Shown here one piece after another: positions 7,369 through 15,642 of a DNA stretch of 64,000 nucleotides. Position numbers and translations under genes: made by a program. The first letter of the stretch is position 1; each line of letters begins with the position of its first letter. The notes beneath the pieces are model-generated. The model saw nothing but the letters and a program-made list of their open reading frames with translations, was not told where the DNA came from and did not search any database. Origin of the DNA: Streptomyces nitrosporeus (GTDB taxonomy: Bacteria > Actinomycetota > Actinomycetes > Streptomycetales > Streptomycetaceae); the NCBI RefSeq assembly GCF_008704555.1, contig NZ_CP023702.1, forward strand, positions 1,054,001 to 1,118,000. Reading direction: 5' to 3'.

Positions 7369-10300
7369 TCAGCGGCGGCCGTCGTAGGGCCGCCCGGAAC
7401 GCTCACGTCCTCTGCGCAGATCCGCCCGGATCAGCCTGCTCACCGGGTCGAGCAGGCGGCGGGCGAGGTCCTCGACGTCCACACCGGGGGCCTGCTCCGC
7501 GTGCGGCGTACCGGTGGTGGCCGGTCCGGTCCCGGCCGGTGTGCGGGCCGGCTTCGCCTGGGTGACCCGTACCGGGACCCCGGCGAGCCCGGCCTCGTTG
7601 ACCGCCCGCTGGAGCGCCTGCGCGCGGGAGTCCGGGGTGCGCGGGTCCGGGGCGCGGTTCCGTGACGCGGTGGTGTGGGGCGTACGGCCCTGGGCGCCGT
7701 CGCCTCCCGGGTTCCCCCCCGCCCGGACGGGTGCGGGGCGGGGCGCGCGTACGGTCAGCCCGGGCGGCCCGCCGGGCAGGGTGCCGCCGCCCGGCGCGGG
7801 TCCGGTCGCGGTGGGGCCGGCGGATTCGGGCGCCACGGGCATCGAGAGGCGTTGTACGGGCACGGCGGCCGGACCCGGCCGCGTGGACGCGGGCGGGTGC
7901 GGGCGCACCACGGGGACCAGCCGCGCCGTGGAGGGGGCGCCCGTGGCACGGGGGGTGCCCGGGGTGGACCCCGGTGCGGAGGACGGGAGTCCGGGGGCGC
8001 GGGCGGCGGGAGGCCCGGCCGGTTCCGTCGCTGCCGGGCGGTGGCCGGACGGCGGGAGCGGCACGGCCGGGCCGGCCGCGCCGCGCGGGGCGCGCTGGAC
8101 CATCCGCACGAGGGAGCGGACGGACGCACGACGGGGCCGGGCCGCCTCCGCGGGGCCGCCGCCGGTGCTCGCGGTACCCCCGGGGCTCACCCGGCTTCCG
8201 CGGTTCGCGGTGCTCGTGGCGGTTCCTGTACTTCGGTGGTCCGTGGTGCTTCTCGCGCTTCCGCGGTCCGTGGCACTTCCCGGGTGTGCCTGGCCGCCCG
8301 GGCTTCCGGTGCTGCCGGTGCGGGCGACGCCCGGTGCGGGGGCGACGGCCGGTGCGGGGGCGCCCGGCACGTCGCGTCGCGGCGGGGCGGATACGACGGG
8401 GTGGGCGTCGCGCCGGACGGCGGCCGGGCCGGGCGGCGTGCCCGGCACGTCCCGGCGTGCCCCGGTGCGTGCGCCGTCATGGCCGGGGCGCGGCGCGGCG
8501 GGTGCCTGCTGCGGGGCGTCCCGCCGCCAGGTCGCCGCCACGACCGGCCGGGCGGAGACAGCGGAGGCGGGGGCGGAGAAGCCCTCCGCCGACCCGGTAC
8601 GCACGGTCAGCGACCGCCCGGACAGCAGGGCGCGCGACCGCTGCACCACCGGTGTCACCGGTCCGGAGCGGCTGATGGCACCGGCGGTTCCGGTGCCCGT
8701 GATGCCCGTGCCCGTCGTGCCCGTGGTGCCCGTACCCGCGGCACCGGCGTCCGGGGCCGGGGTACCGGTGGCGGGTCCTGGCGTCCGCGCGCCCGGCCCT
8801 CGCCCGCCGATGCGCCGTACACGTACCGGACCGGCCGGACCGGCCGGGGCCGGGGCGGCGGTCGCCGCCGGAGCGGACGGGCCGGTGGCGGACCCGGGCG
8901 TACGGGCGGTGTGCGCCGCGCGCTGGATGCCGGCCTGCTCCCGGAAGGGGGTGTCGGGCCGGACCGGAGAACGCACCGGCATACCGGGAGGCGCGGACAC
9001 CGGCGGCGCGGGGCTCGGTGATACGGGGCTCGGTGACGCGGATGCCTGTGGCGCGCCGGCGGGTGTGCCGCCGGGGTTCGGGCCGGTGGTCGCGGGGCGG
9101 GTGCGGCGGGGGTCGCCGAGCAGGGGGGCACCGTTCCCGGTCGCCGCGGTCGGCGGGAGCGAGGGCAGGGGCGCGCCGATCCCGCCCCGGGCGCGGGCCT
9201 GCGCGTCCGGTGCTCCGGGCCGGACGGCGGGTGTGCGGTGCGCCGGGGTGTGGCCGTCGCCCGCAGGCGGGTGCGGGGGCCGGGGTGAAGCCGGTGCCGG
9301 CTGGACGGACGCCGGAGCTCCGGGCGTGCCCGTCCGCGCGGCCGGCCCGGGGGGCGGGGTGGTGCCGGAAGCCGGCTGCTGACGGGTCGTCCGGTGCCGT
9401 TCCGGCGGCTTCGGACCCGCTGCCGTGGGCCTTGCGGGCCCGGCCTGTCCGGGTCGTCCGGCCTGTGCGGGTCCGGTGGTTGAGGGCCCTGCCGCCGGGG
9501 AGGGGGCAGCCGGGGAGGAGGCGGTGTCCGGTGTCTGCCGCTGCACGACGGGCAGGCCCGCCGCTCCGGACGGTGCGCCCTTCCCCGGGCCCGCCGGGTT
9601 CGCCGGGCCGCCGGGGGTCAGGGGTACCGCGCCGGGAGGCAGGTGCCGCATGGGTTTGCCCAGAGCGGGGCGTGCGGGCGGTGCGGAGAGCAGGCCGGCG
9701 GAGCGGTCCGGCGGGGTCGCCGGGCCCGGCTCCCCGGAGGCGGTCCGGCCCCCCTCCGTACGCCGTACGTCCGTGCCGCCCCTGCCGTCGCCGGTACTCG
9801 CGGCGGGCACGGGTGCGGGTGCCGGGGGCGGAGCGGACGGTGCGATGCCGGAAAGGCTCCGCAGGACCGTCACCGGCCGGCGGGCGACGGTCAGGGGCGG
9901 CGCGGTGCGCCGGGGGCGGACGGCGGCCGGCCGTGCCCGCGGCACCCCGGTCGCCGCCTGCCCGCTGTCTTCGGTGGTCCGGGCCGCCGTGGTGCCGGAG
10001 GGTTCCGGCGCCTGTGCGGGTCCCGGGCCCTGGGCGGGGGCCGGTGCGGACGGGGCGGCGGCCCCGTCCGGGCGGGGCCGCCGGGCCACCGGGGTGAGCC
10101 CGGCGGAGTCCCTGGGCGGTGTGCCGGCCGGCCGTCGGCCGGGCGCGGCCGGCCGGTCCGGGGCGGCGGACGGCGGGTCCTGGAGCTGTTCCGTGCCCCC
10201 GCCCGCGGCACGCAGGAGCAGGGGGCCGCCGGGAGAGGCGGAGCGGGCGGCGCCCGGCCGCGCCACACCGTGGATGAGGCCGACCGGTGCGGTGGGCATG

Positions 10301-10611
10301 ACGGCATGGCCGAGTTCTCCGCCGAAGGAGACGTTCTGCCAGGAGGCGAGCTGGGACCGGAAACGCAGTCCGTCGCTGACCCCGATCGAGGAGCGGGCGA
10401 TCGTCACGACCGGCGGCGCGACCCGCCGCCAGCCGCCGTCCCAGGCGGTGTCCGGGCCGGCCGGGCGGGCGCCGTCGTTCCCGGCCGCCGCTGGCGGACC
10501 GTTGTCGGCCGCCGATGACGGACCGTTCCCGGTACCGCCCTCGGCCGTGGCCGGGGCGGGCACGCCGGCCGGCCTCCGGTCTCCCCTGCGGAACCAGTCC
10601 CTGAACTCCAC
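7369..10611 (-). CDS. Long Pro/Ala/Gly-rich eCIS protein of unknown function
   Basis: GTG 10611 opens a 1080-residue frame with no recognised domain. Only the ends look folded: residues 1-140 include MEFRDWFRRGDRR and a segment WRRVAPPVVTIARSSIGVSD followed by LRFRSQLASWQNVSFGGELGHAV; the last 60 residues (VDVEDLARRLLDPVSRLIRADLRRGRERS) form an amphipathic helix. The 850 residues between are Pro/Ala/Gly/Thr-rich with recurring motifs such as PVVQR and RSLVRMVQR. It lies between the 52-residue protein and the second tube gene. A tape-measure or assembly-scaffold role is possible by position and length, but the composition is unlike helical tape measures. Functional certainty is low; the gene itself is well supported by operon context and conserved ends. 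Confidence 0.8.
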   Translation of the reverse strand: MEFRDWFRRGDRRPAGVPAPATAEGGTGNGPSSAADNGPPAAAGNDGARPAGPDTAWDGGWRRVAPPVVTIARSSIGVSDGLRFRSQLASWQNVSFGGELGHAVMPTAPVGLIHGVARPGAARSASPGGPLLLRAAGGGTEQLQDPPSAAPDRPAAPGRRPAGTPPRDSAGLTPVARRPRPDGAAAPSAPAPAQGPGPAQAPEPSGTTAARTTEDSGQAATGVPRARPAAVRPRRTAPPLTVARRPVTVLRSLSGIAPSAPPPAPAPVPAASTGDGRGGTDVRRTEGGRTASGEPGPATPPDRSAGLLSAPPARPALGKPMRHLPPGAVPLTPGGPANPAGPGKGAPSGAAGLPVVQRQTPDTASSPAAPSPAAGPSTTGPAQAGRPGQAGPARPTAAGPKPPERHRTTRQQPASGTTPPPGPAARTGTPGAPASVQPAPASPRPPHPPAGDGHTPAHRTPAVRPGAPDAQARARGGIGAPLPSLPPTAATGNGAPLLGDPRRTRPATTGPNPGGTPAGAPQASASPSPVSPSPAPPVSAPPGMPVRSPVRPDTPFREQAGIQRAAHTARTPGSATGPSAPAATAAPAPAGPAGPVRVRRIGGRGPGARTPGPATGTPAPDAGAAGTGTTGTTGTGITGTGTAGAISRSGPVTPVVQRSRALLSGRSLTVRTGSAEGFSAPASAVSARPVVAATWRRDAPQQAPAAPRPGHDGARTGARRDVPGTPPGPAAVRRDAHPVVSAPPRRDVPGAPAPAVAPAPGVARTGSTGSPGGQAHPGSATDRGSARSTTDHRSTGTATSTANRGSRVSPGGTASTGGGPAEAARPRRASVRSLVRMVQRAPRGAAGPAVPLPPSGHRPAATEPAGPPAARAPGLPSSAPGSTPGTPRATGAPSTARLVPVVRPHPPASTRPGPAAVPVQRLSMPVAPESAGPTATGPAPGGGTLPGGPPGLTVRAPRPAPVRAGGNPGGDGAQGRTPHTTASRNRAPDPRTPDSRAQALQRAVNEAGLAGVPVRVTQAKPARTPAGTGPATTGTPHAEQAPGVDVEDLARRLLDPVSRLIRADLRRGRERSGRPYDGRR

Positions 10612-10663
10612 GCCTTCACCCGCTCTCGTCGACGCGGGCCCACCCGCTTCCGTTCACGCGGGT

Positions 10664-10822
10664 TCACCCGCTCTCGTTCACCCGGGTGTTGATCCGCGCG
10701 ATCTCCCTCACCCACTCCTGCCGCTCACCATGGGTGAGGTCGAGGATGTCCTCACGCTGCCAGTGGAAGTGGTAGGCGATGTACGCGAGCTCCTCCCGCA
10801 GCCGGGAAGGCGCGTACGTCAC
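10664..10822 (-). CDS. Small conserved eCIS protein of 52 residues (DUF6760-like)
   Basis: GTG 10822 overlaps the stop of the CxxC gene by 4 bases (GTGA) and reads 52 residues to TGA at 10664: a hydrophobic helix YAPSRLREELAYIAYHFHW, then REDILDLTHGERQEWVREI. Small proteins with this pattern (an early W-x-R-x-D-I-L-x-L-x-H-x-E-R-x-x-W motif) sit between tube and baseplate genes in many contractile injection loci. The size, acidic-basic helical character and coupling support a real gene that ORF callers with a length limit would miss. It probably acts as an assembly adaptor with the neighbouring 164-residue protein; this is inference. Confidence 0.8.
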   Translation of the reverse strand: MTYAPSRLREELAYIAYHFHWQREDILDLTHGERQEWVREIARINTRVNESG

Positions 10823-11313
10823 GATTCCCCCAGGCGTTCACCCGAGAGGTCCACCTCGAACGACCCGTGGCACAGCGGACATGTCACCGCGGCGTGGGTG
10901 TGGCCCTCGCTGTTGATGCGGCGATAGAAGTCCTGGAGGAACGCCACGTCCGTGGCGTACATCCGCTCGACGACCCCGGCGTGCACATCGGTGACGGTAC
11001 CCAGCCGGGTGATCACCTGGCTGAGCAGCACCACGCTGAGGTACGCCGGGTTCTCCTTCACCCGCAGGTCGATCTGCGGACGCAGTTCGTCCCGCGCGGT
11101 GGCGAGCCGCATCGATCCGCGCCGGTGCACCTGCCCCTCGTCGTCGACGTAACCGCGCGGGAGCTCGAACTCGAACTCCGTACGCAGTCCCTGCCGTTCC
11201 GCCTCCCGGACGGGCGGCGGCGCGGGGGCGTCCTCGCGTGGGGCGGGCGCGGCGGCGGCGAGGCTGTCGAGGACCTCTTCGAGCCCGCCGCCGGTAACGG
11301 TCCTGCGCCTCAT
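10819..11313 (-). CDS. eCIS tail assembly protein with a C-terminal CxxC pair
   Basis: A 164-residue protein coupled by overlap to the tube gene before it and the 52-residue gene after it. Residues 44-110 (LRTEFEFELPRGYVDDEGQVHRRGSMRLAT then VKENPAYLSVVLLSQVITRLG) match the phage tail assembly chaperone-like protein that follows the tube gene in eCIS loci. The C-terminus has HAAVTCPLCHGSFEVDLSG, one CxxC pair that could bind zinc as a dimer or with His residues. The N-terminal 40 residues are Ala/Pro-rich. Likely a tube-baseplate assembly factor; no enzyme motif is visible. Confidence 0.82.
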   Translation of the reverse strand: MRRRTVTGGGLEEVLDSLAAAAPAPREDAPAPPPVREAERQGLRTEFEFELPRGYVDDEGQVHRRGSMRLATARDELRPQIDLRVKENPAYLSVVLLSQVITRLGTVTDVHAGVVERMYATDVAFLQDFYRRINSEGHTHAAVTCPLCHGSFEVDLSGERLGES

Positions 11314-11750
11314 TCGACCACGATCTCCTCGAAGGTGATGGTGACCGTCTCCGTGGCCGCGCTGGACTCACCGGCCTTCAGCGAGGGGCCCTCCCACTTG
11401 CTGGCCCATCCCTGCATCAGCTGGATGCGCCGGACCGTCGCACCGGTCGAGTCCTTGATCTCGATCGTGAGGTTCTGGCGGGCGGTGTCGACGGCGCCGT
11501 TGTTGAGCGTCTCCTTGATCCATTTGGTGAACTCGCTGCTCTTGTCGAGCCCGCGGGTGATCGTCACCTCGCCGGCCTGGCGTGCGCCGGGCTGCTTGCG
11601 GATGATCTGCTTGCCCTCGGCGGTCACCTGCCGGACCTCGACGACTTCTTCCTCGACGGTCAGCCCGCTGATCTCCTGGATCGACTCCACGAGATAGCCG
11701 CCGAGCTGTACGCCGAAGACGTGGGTGGAAAGAGCGTCGCCCTCTGCCAT
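11310..11750 (-). CDS. cis1: Inner tube protein, main paralogue (gp19-like)
   Basis: A 146-residue tube protein with FGVQLGGYLVESIQEISGLTVEEEVVEVRQ at the N-terminus, ARQAGEVTITRGLDKSSEFTKWIKETL in the middle and a final MQGWASKWEGPSLKAGESSAATETVTITFEEIVVE, the classic T4 gp19-like layout. It follows the sheath gene by 58 bp, the usual sheath-tube arrangement for bulk shaft components. It should form stacked hexameric rings inside the sheath. It shares architecture but little sequence with the 141-residue paralogue downstream. Confidence 0.93.
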   Translation of the reverse strand: MAEGDALSTHVFGVQLGGYLVESIQEISGLTVEEEVVEVRQVTAEGKQIIRKQPGARQAGEVTITRGLDKSSEFTKWIKETLNNGAVDTARQNLTIEIKDSTGATVRRIQLMQGWASKWEGPSLKAGESSAATETVTITFEEIVVE

Positions 11751-11808
11751 GACTCTGTGTCACCTGTTCCGTTCGTTGCCTGCTGGTTCGGTCCTCGACG
11801 AGGACGGG

Positions 11809-13335
11809 TCACTCGTCGACGAGGCTGGTGCTGTCGGAGAACTGCGAGAGGCGGAAGATGACGAACTCCGCGGGCTTCACCGGGGCGACACCGATCTCGC
11901 ACACGACCTGGCCGAGGTCGATGGACTCCTGGGGGTTGTTGTCACGGTCGCACTTGACGTAGAACGCCTCCTCCGCCGTCCGGCCGAAGAGCGCGCCCCG
12001 GCGCCATTCCTCGGTGAGGAAGGCGGTGACGTTGCGCCGGATGCTCGACCAGAGGCGGTCGTCGTTCGGCTCGAAGACGACCCACTGGGTGCCCAGGAGG
12101 ATGGACTCCTCCAGGTAGTTGAAGAGGCGGCGTACGTTGAGGTAGCGCCAGGCCGGGTCGGACGAGAGGGTCCGCGCGCCCCAGATGCGGATGCCCCTGC
12201 CGGGGAAGGCGCGGACGCAGTTGACGCCGATCGGGTTGAGCAGGTCCTGCTCGCCCTTGCTCAGGCGGAGTTCGAGGTCCAGGGCGCCGCGGATGACCTC
12301 GTTGGCGGGCGCCTTGTGCACCCCGCGCTCGCCGTCGCTGCGCGCCCAGACCCCCGCGACGTGACCGCTCGGCGGCATGAGGGTCTGGTGGCCGGTCGCC
12401 GGGTCGAGGACCTTGAGCCACGGGTAGTACACGGTCGCGTAGCGCGAGTCGTACCCGGCGTCCTCGTTGCGCCAGGTGCGGACGCGCTGGGCGTTCATCC
12501 CCGGCGGGGTGTCCAGGACGGCGACCCGGTCGCCCATCTGCTCGCAGTGCGCGATCACGGCCAGCTGTACGGCGCGCACGCCCTCGGCGTCGATGTCCCC
12601 GCGCCGGTGGGCGCTCATCAGGTCCGGGACGGCGACCATGGTGATCTCGTCGATCGCCTCCAGGGCGGCGACGCCGGTGCGGGCCGACGCGTCACCGACG
12701 TACTCGCTCGGGCCGGTCCGGGCGGTGGTGCCGGGGTCCTGGGCGGCGGGCGCGAGCGAGAGGCTCTGCTTCTCGGGGCGGGTCTGCGCCGCGCCGGGCT
12801 GCTCGGTGACCTCGATGAGCTTGGACTGGCGGGCCTGGGTGACCAGGTAGCCCTTGACGTTCTTGCGTACGGAGGTGTCGTACGTCTCCACGACCTTGCC
12901 GCCCTGCCGCACCAGCAGGCGGAACCGGTCCTCCGGGGGGTTCTCGCCCTCGGAGTCGGTGACCTCGACGGAAAGGCCGTCACCGGTGCCCGGGCGGGCC
13001 GAGATCAGGAAGCCGCCGAGGGCGACGGACGGGGCCGACGCCGGGGCGGAGCCCTGCGGGGCGTCCTCGGCCGGGCCGCCGATACGCACGATGTAGGCCG
13101 CGCCGCCACCGTTGCTGAAGTAGCCGTGGACGGCGAGCGTCAGATAGGTGTCGGGGGTGAAGGTACCGAAGGTCGATACGTACTGGTCCCAGCTCGTCAC
13201 CAGCGTCGGGCGGTGGAAGGGGCCGGTCTCCGCGAACCCGACGAAGGCTGCGACCGCGGTGCCGACTCCCTCGATGGGCCGTGCTCCGGACTGCACCTCC
13301 TCCACGTATACACCTGGGGTGAGGTACGACGGCAT
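11809..13335 (-). CDS. cis2: Contractile tail sheath protein
   Basis: A 508-residue sheath protein. It starts MPSYLTPGVYVEEVQSGARPIEGVGTAV, the diagnostic N-terminal extended strand and linker of phage_sheath proteins, then GFAETGPFHRPTLVTSWDQY and HGYFSNGGGAAYIVRI. The C-terminal domain carries ANEVIRGALDLELRLSKGEQDLLNPIGVN, RGIRIWGARTLSSDPAWRYLNVRRL and FVIFRLSQFSDSTSLVDE, needed for the handshake with adjacent subunits. It is the first gene of the minus-strand operon; AAGGAGCGAGC precedes the ATG. Contraction of this protein drives the inner tube. In Streptomyces such particles are known to be intracellular and linked to cell death, rather than released. Confidence 0.96.
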   Translation of the reverse strand: MPSYLTPGVYVEEVQSGARPIEGVGTAVAAFVGFAETGPFHRPTLVTSWDQYVSTFGTFTPDTYLTLAVHGYFSNGGGAAYIVRIGGPAEDAPQGSAPASAPSVALGGFLISARPGTGDGLSVEVTDSEGENPPEDRFRLLVRQGGKVVETYDTSVRKNVKGYLVTQARQSKLIEVTEQPGAAQTRPEKQSLSLAPAAQDPGTTARTGPSEYVGDASARTGVAALEAIDEITMVAVPDLMSAHRRGDIDAEGVRAVQLAVIAHCEQMGDRVAVLDTPPGMNAQRVRTWRNEDAGYDSRYATVYYPWLKVLDPATGHQTLMPPSGHVAGVWARSDGERGVHKAPANEVIRGALDLELRLSKGEQDLLNPIGVNCVRAFPGRGIRIWGARTLSSDPAWRYLNVRRLFNYLEESILLGTQWVVFEPNDDRLWSSIRRNVTAFLTEEWRRGALFGRTAEEAFYVKCDRDNNPQESIDLGQVVCEIGVAPVKPAEFVIFRLSQFSDSTSLVDE

Positions 13336-13400
13336 GCTCGCTCCTTCGGCTGGTCAGTCGTTCGCCTGTTCAGTCTTGCCTGCGGGTGTCCGCCGGCAGT

Positions 13401-13415
13401 AGGACTCAAAGTCCT
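13401..13415. promoter_or_regulatory. Inverted repeat upstream of the sheath operon
   Basis: AGGACT-CAA-AGTCCT is a perfect 6-bp inverted repeat with a 3-bp spacer, 66 bp upstream of the sheath start codon. The position fits an operator for the injection-system operon. No regulator can be assigned by sequence alone; the NarL-type regulator at 15643 is the nearest candidate. Confidence 0.4.
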
Positions 13416-14089
13416 GGGCACGGGGCAGGATGACTGCCTTTCCGGGCACCCGTCCCGCCCGCCGGCCCCTCCCCGGGTGCGCCGTCCGGGTCCTGGGCCC
13501 GCGCCGCGCGCGGGGGTGTGCCGGCCCCCGGGCGCTCGGCCGGATGTACGGCCGGGGCGGGGCCGGTAGTGCCGCGCGGGCGGGGTGCCGGTGGGAGCGG
13601 AGCCGCCGGGCGCCTCTTCGTCCCGGGACTCCGGCGCCCACGGAAATCACCGCGTACGGACACCGGGCACGCCCCCGAACCGGAATGCACCGGAATGACC
13701 CGCCGTGAACCGCTGCCCACCCCACCGGTACAGGGGCGAATTCCGGCCAGAATCGGGCCGGACCGGGAGAGCGCATCGGCCGGATTCCCACGGTCGTCGC
13801 GCAGCCGTGGAGGCCCCGCCCTCTCCTTCCGCCTCCCGCGGACGGCGAACCGTCATGGTCCGGGCGGATCCCTCCCCCGTGGAATGCCCGTGGAGAAACG
13901 GGTGTTCACCGGTCGGCGGGCCGTTTTCGGGATTCCGGAACCCGGCCGTCCCGGTGTGTGGAGAAACACACACCGGCCGAGCACCGGGGAGGGGGTTTCC
14001 GCTGGTGGGGACCCCGTTTGTTCACACCCCCGGAACCGACGGAAAGGAATCCGGCGCTATCGTTCGTCAGGATTGCTCGCGCGACGTCC
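13416..14089. other. Intergenic region between sheath gene and membrane protein gene
   Basis: About 670 bp without a convincing gene. Open frames here have no family match, no ribosome site and shifting codon bias. It contains the hairpin at 13951..13976 and should hold the main promoter of the sheath operon, but no clear -10/-35 pair stands out. Confidence 0.6.
13951..13976 (-). terminator. Perfect 10-bp hairpin downstream of the membrane protein gene
   Basis: CCGGTGTGTG and CACACACCGG pair perfectly around a GAGAAA loop. It lies 114 bp past the stop of the minus-strand membrane protein gene and before the sheath promoter region, so it probably insulates the two transcription units. There is no clear U-tract, as is common in Streptomyces terminators. 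Confidence 0.5.
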
Positions 14090-15436
14090 TCAGGGCGCGA
14101 TGTCGCTCAGCACACCACTGACATTGAGTACTTGATGGCATCCGGAGGCCTGAGTTCCGGTCGCCGGAGTCCCGGGTTTGGAACAGGTCACCGAAGCGGT
14201 GACCGTGGCGTTCTCCGGTATCTGGATGGGGGTGACCCAGTGGTAGTCCTGGTTGCGGAACGTCTCCAGCGCGATGGTGGTGATCTTCCGCTCACCGAAG
14301 GAGATGGTCAACACCCCTTCGTCGCCCTGGAAGTTCGCCACCACGATGTCGGTGACGCCGAACACCTTCCCCTGCGGAACCTTGTATGCCTTGTCCCTCG
14401 TGGCTCCGGCGTTCGTCTGCACGTCGATGGTCTGCGAGCTCTGTTCGGGGTTGATGCCGCCGAATCCACCCGTCGAGCCGGAACCGCCGGTGCCGGCACC
14501 GCCGTTGCCGGTCGCCCCCGCACCGGGAGCCGTCCCCTGGCCCTGCCCCTGCTCCTGCCCGCCGGCCGGGCTTCCGGTGCCGCCGTCCGTCGCCCCGGCC
14601 TGCTGCCGCTCCTGCTCCGCCTGCTTCTCCTGCTGTTCCTGCGCGGCCTCGACGGCCTCCTCCGCGGTGCTGCGCACCGCGGGCCGTACCAGGGTGAACC
14701 ACGCCAGCAGCAGGGCGAGCAGAGCCGCCAGGACGATCAGCAGCCACTTGGGCAGCAGGGGGATCTGCGCGAACTCCCCGGGCAGGGGCTCCGGCCCGCC
14801 GGGCCGTTCGTCCTCGGTGCCGGTGTCGGTGCCCGTGCTCTCCGCGACCTTGACCTCGAACGGCCAGGAGGCGGGCTCGCCGAACCAGATCAGCTTCCGG
14901 GCCCGCACCCGCAGACCCGTCTCGGCGGACTCACCCGGCTGCAGGCTCAGGCGTTCCGGCGTGAAGGCGAGACGGAGCTCCTCGCCCTCCTGCTTCCCGG
15001 TGAACACCACGTCGACGGGGGTGTTGCCCTGGTTCTGCACCGCGACCCGGAACCGGGCACCGAGCCAGCCCCGGCGCCGGCCGGGCTCCAGCTTCGTCCG
15101 GAGTTCGTGGAAGGGCTCGACGATCACGGTCGTCTCGGGGACGGAGACCGATTCGGGGTGCTCCACGGGCAGCACACGTACGCCCAGGGGCACTTCTCCG
15201 GCCTTGACCTCAGGGGACCGGGGCGGCGCGAGCCGCACCGTCACGGTCTCGGAGGTGCCGGGGTAGAGGGAGACCCGCGCAGGTTCCACCGTGGCCCACG
15301 CCGCACAGTCGCCGATCACTTCGAAGGTGTACGCCTCGACGATGTCACCGTCGTTGCGCACGGTCAGCGTGGTCGTCGCTTCGGCACCGGGCGACACCGT
15401 CACCGTGGGCATGTCGAGTTCGGCAGATGTGGTCAC
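14090..15436 (-). CDS. Single-pass membrane protein of the eCIS locus (CisA-like candidate)
   Basis: A 448-residue protein, GTG start at 15436. Residues 1-200 form two beta-rich Ig-like modules (VTVSPGAEATTTLTVRNDGD; LQPGESAETGLRVRARKLIWFG), as in COG1470-type proteins. There is no signal peptide. One strong transmembrane helix spans about residues 231-250 (WLLIVLAALLALLLAWFTLV), then a Gln/Glu-rich and Gly-rich linker and a C-terminal beta domain of about 110 residues. Topology is most simply N-in/C-out. Streptomyces injection loci are known to encode a membrane protein (CisA) needed for sheath contraction and cell death; this is the natural candidate here by position and topology, but identity is inferred from memory of that system, not from alignment. 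Confidence 0.8.
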   Translation of the reverse strand: MTTSAELDMPTVTVSPGAEATTTLTVRNDGDIVEAYTFEVIGDCAAWATVEPARVSLYPGTSETVTVRLAPPRSPEVKAGEVPLGVRVLPVEHPESVSVPETTVIVEPFHELRTKLEPGRRRGWLGARFRVAVQNQGNTPVDVVFTGKQEGEELRLAFTPERLSLQPGESAETGLRVRARKLIWFGEPASWPFEVKVAESTGTDTGTEDERPGGPEPLPGEFAQIPLLPKWLLIVLAALLALLLAWFTLVRPAVRSTAEEAVEAAQEQQEKQAEQERQQAGATDGGTGSPAGGQEQGQGQGTAPGAGATGNGGAGTGGSGSTGGFGGINPEQSSQTIDVQTNAGATRDKAYKVPQGKVFGVTDIVVANFQGDEGVLTISFGERKITTIALETFRNQDYHWVTPIQIPENATVTASVTCSKPGTPATGTQASGCHQVLNVSGVLSDIAP

Positions 15437-15642
15437 GATGCGACGTTAGGCCGCGCCGCCGGACCGGGAGGAGAGGCGGGAGGGCAACGTGCAGGCAGGG
15501 ACGGTGCCCTGGCGGCACACCCGCGCGGTGCCCTCCCGCCCCACCCCCGGGCCCGCTCCCCCTGCGCCGGCCGGGGCCGGGCGAGCGGGACGGCAGACGT
15601 GACGGGCACGGGCGGAAGCAGTTGAGGAAGACGAGCACACAA

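Noticed and set aside
5069..7387. Plus-strand open frame of 772 codons opposite the spike and LysM genes
   Set aside because: Shadow of three overlapping eCIS genes; no motifs.
13518..14135. Plus-strand open frames between the sheath and membrane protein genes
   Set aside because: No ribosome site, no family pattern, and the frame crosses a terminator-like hairpin and the 3' end of the membrane protein gene.
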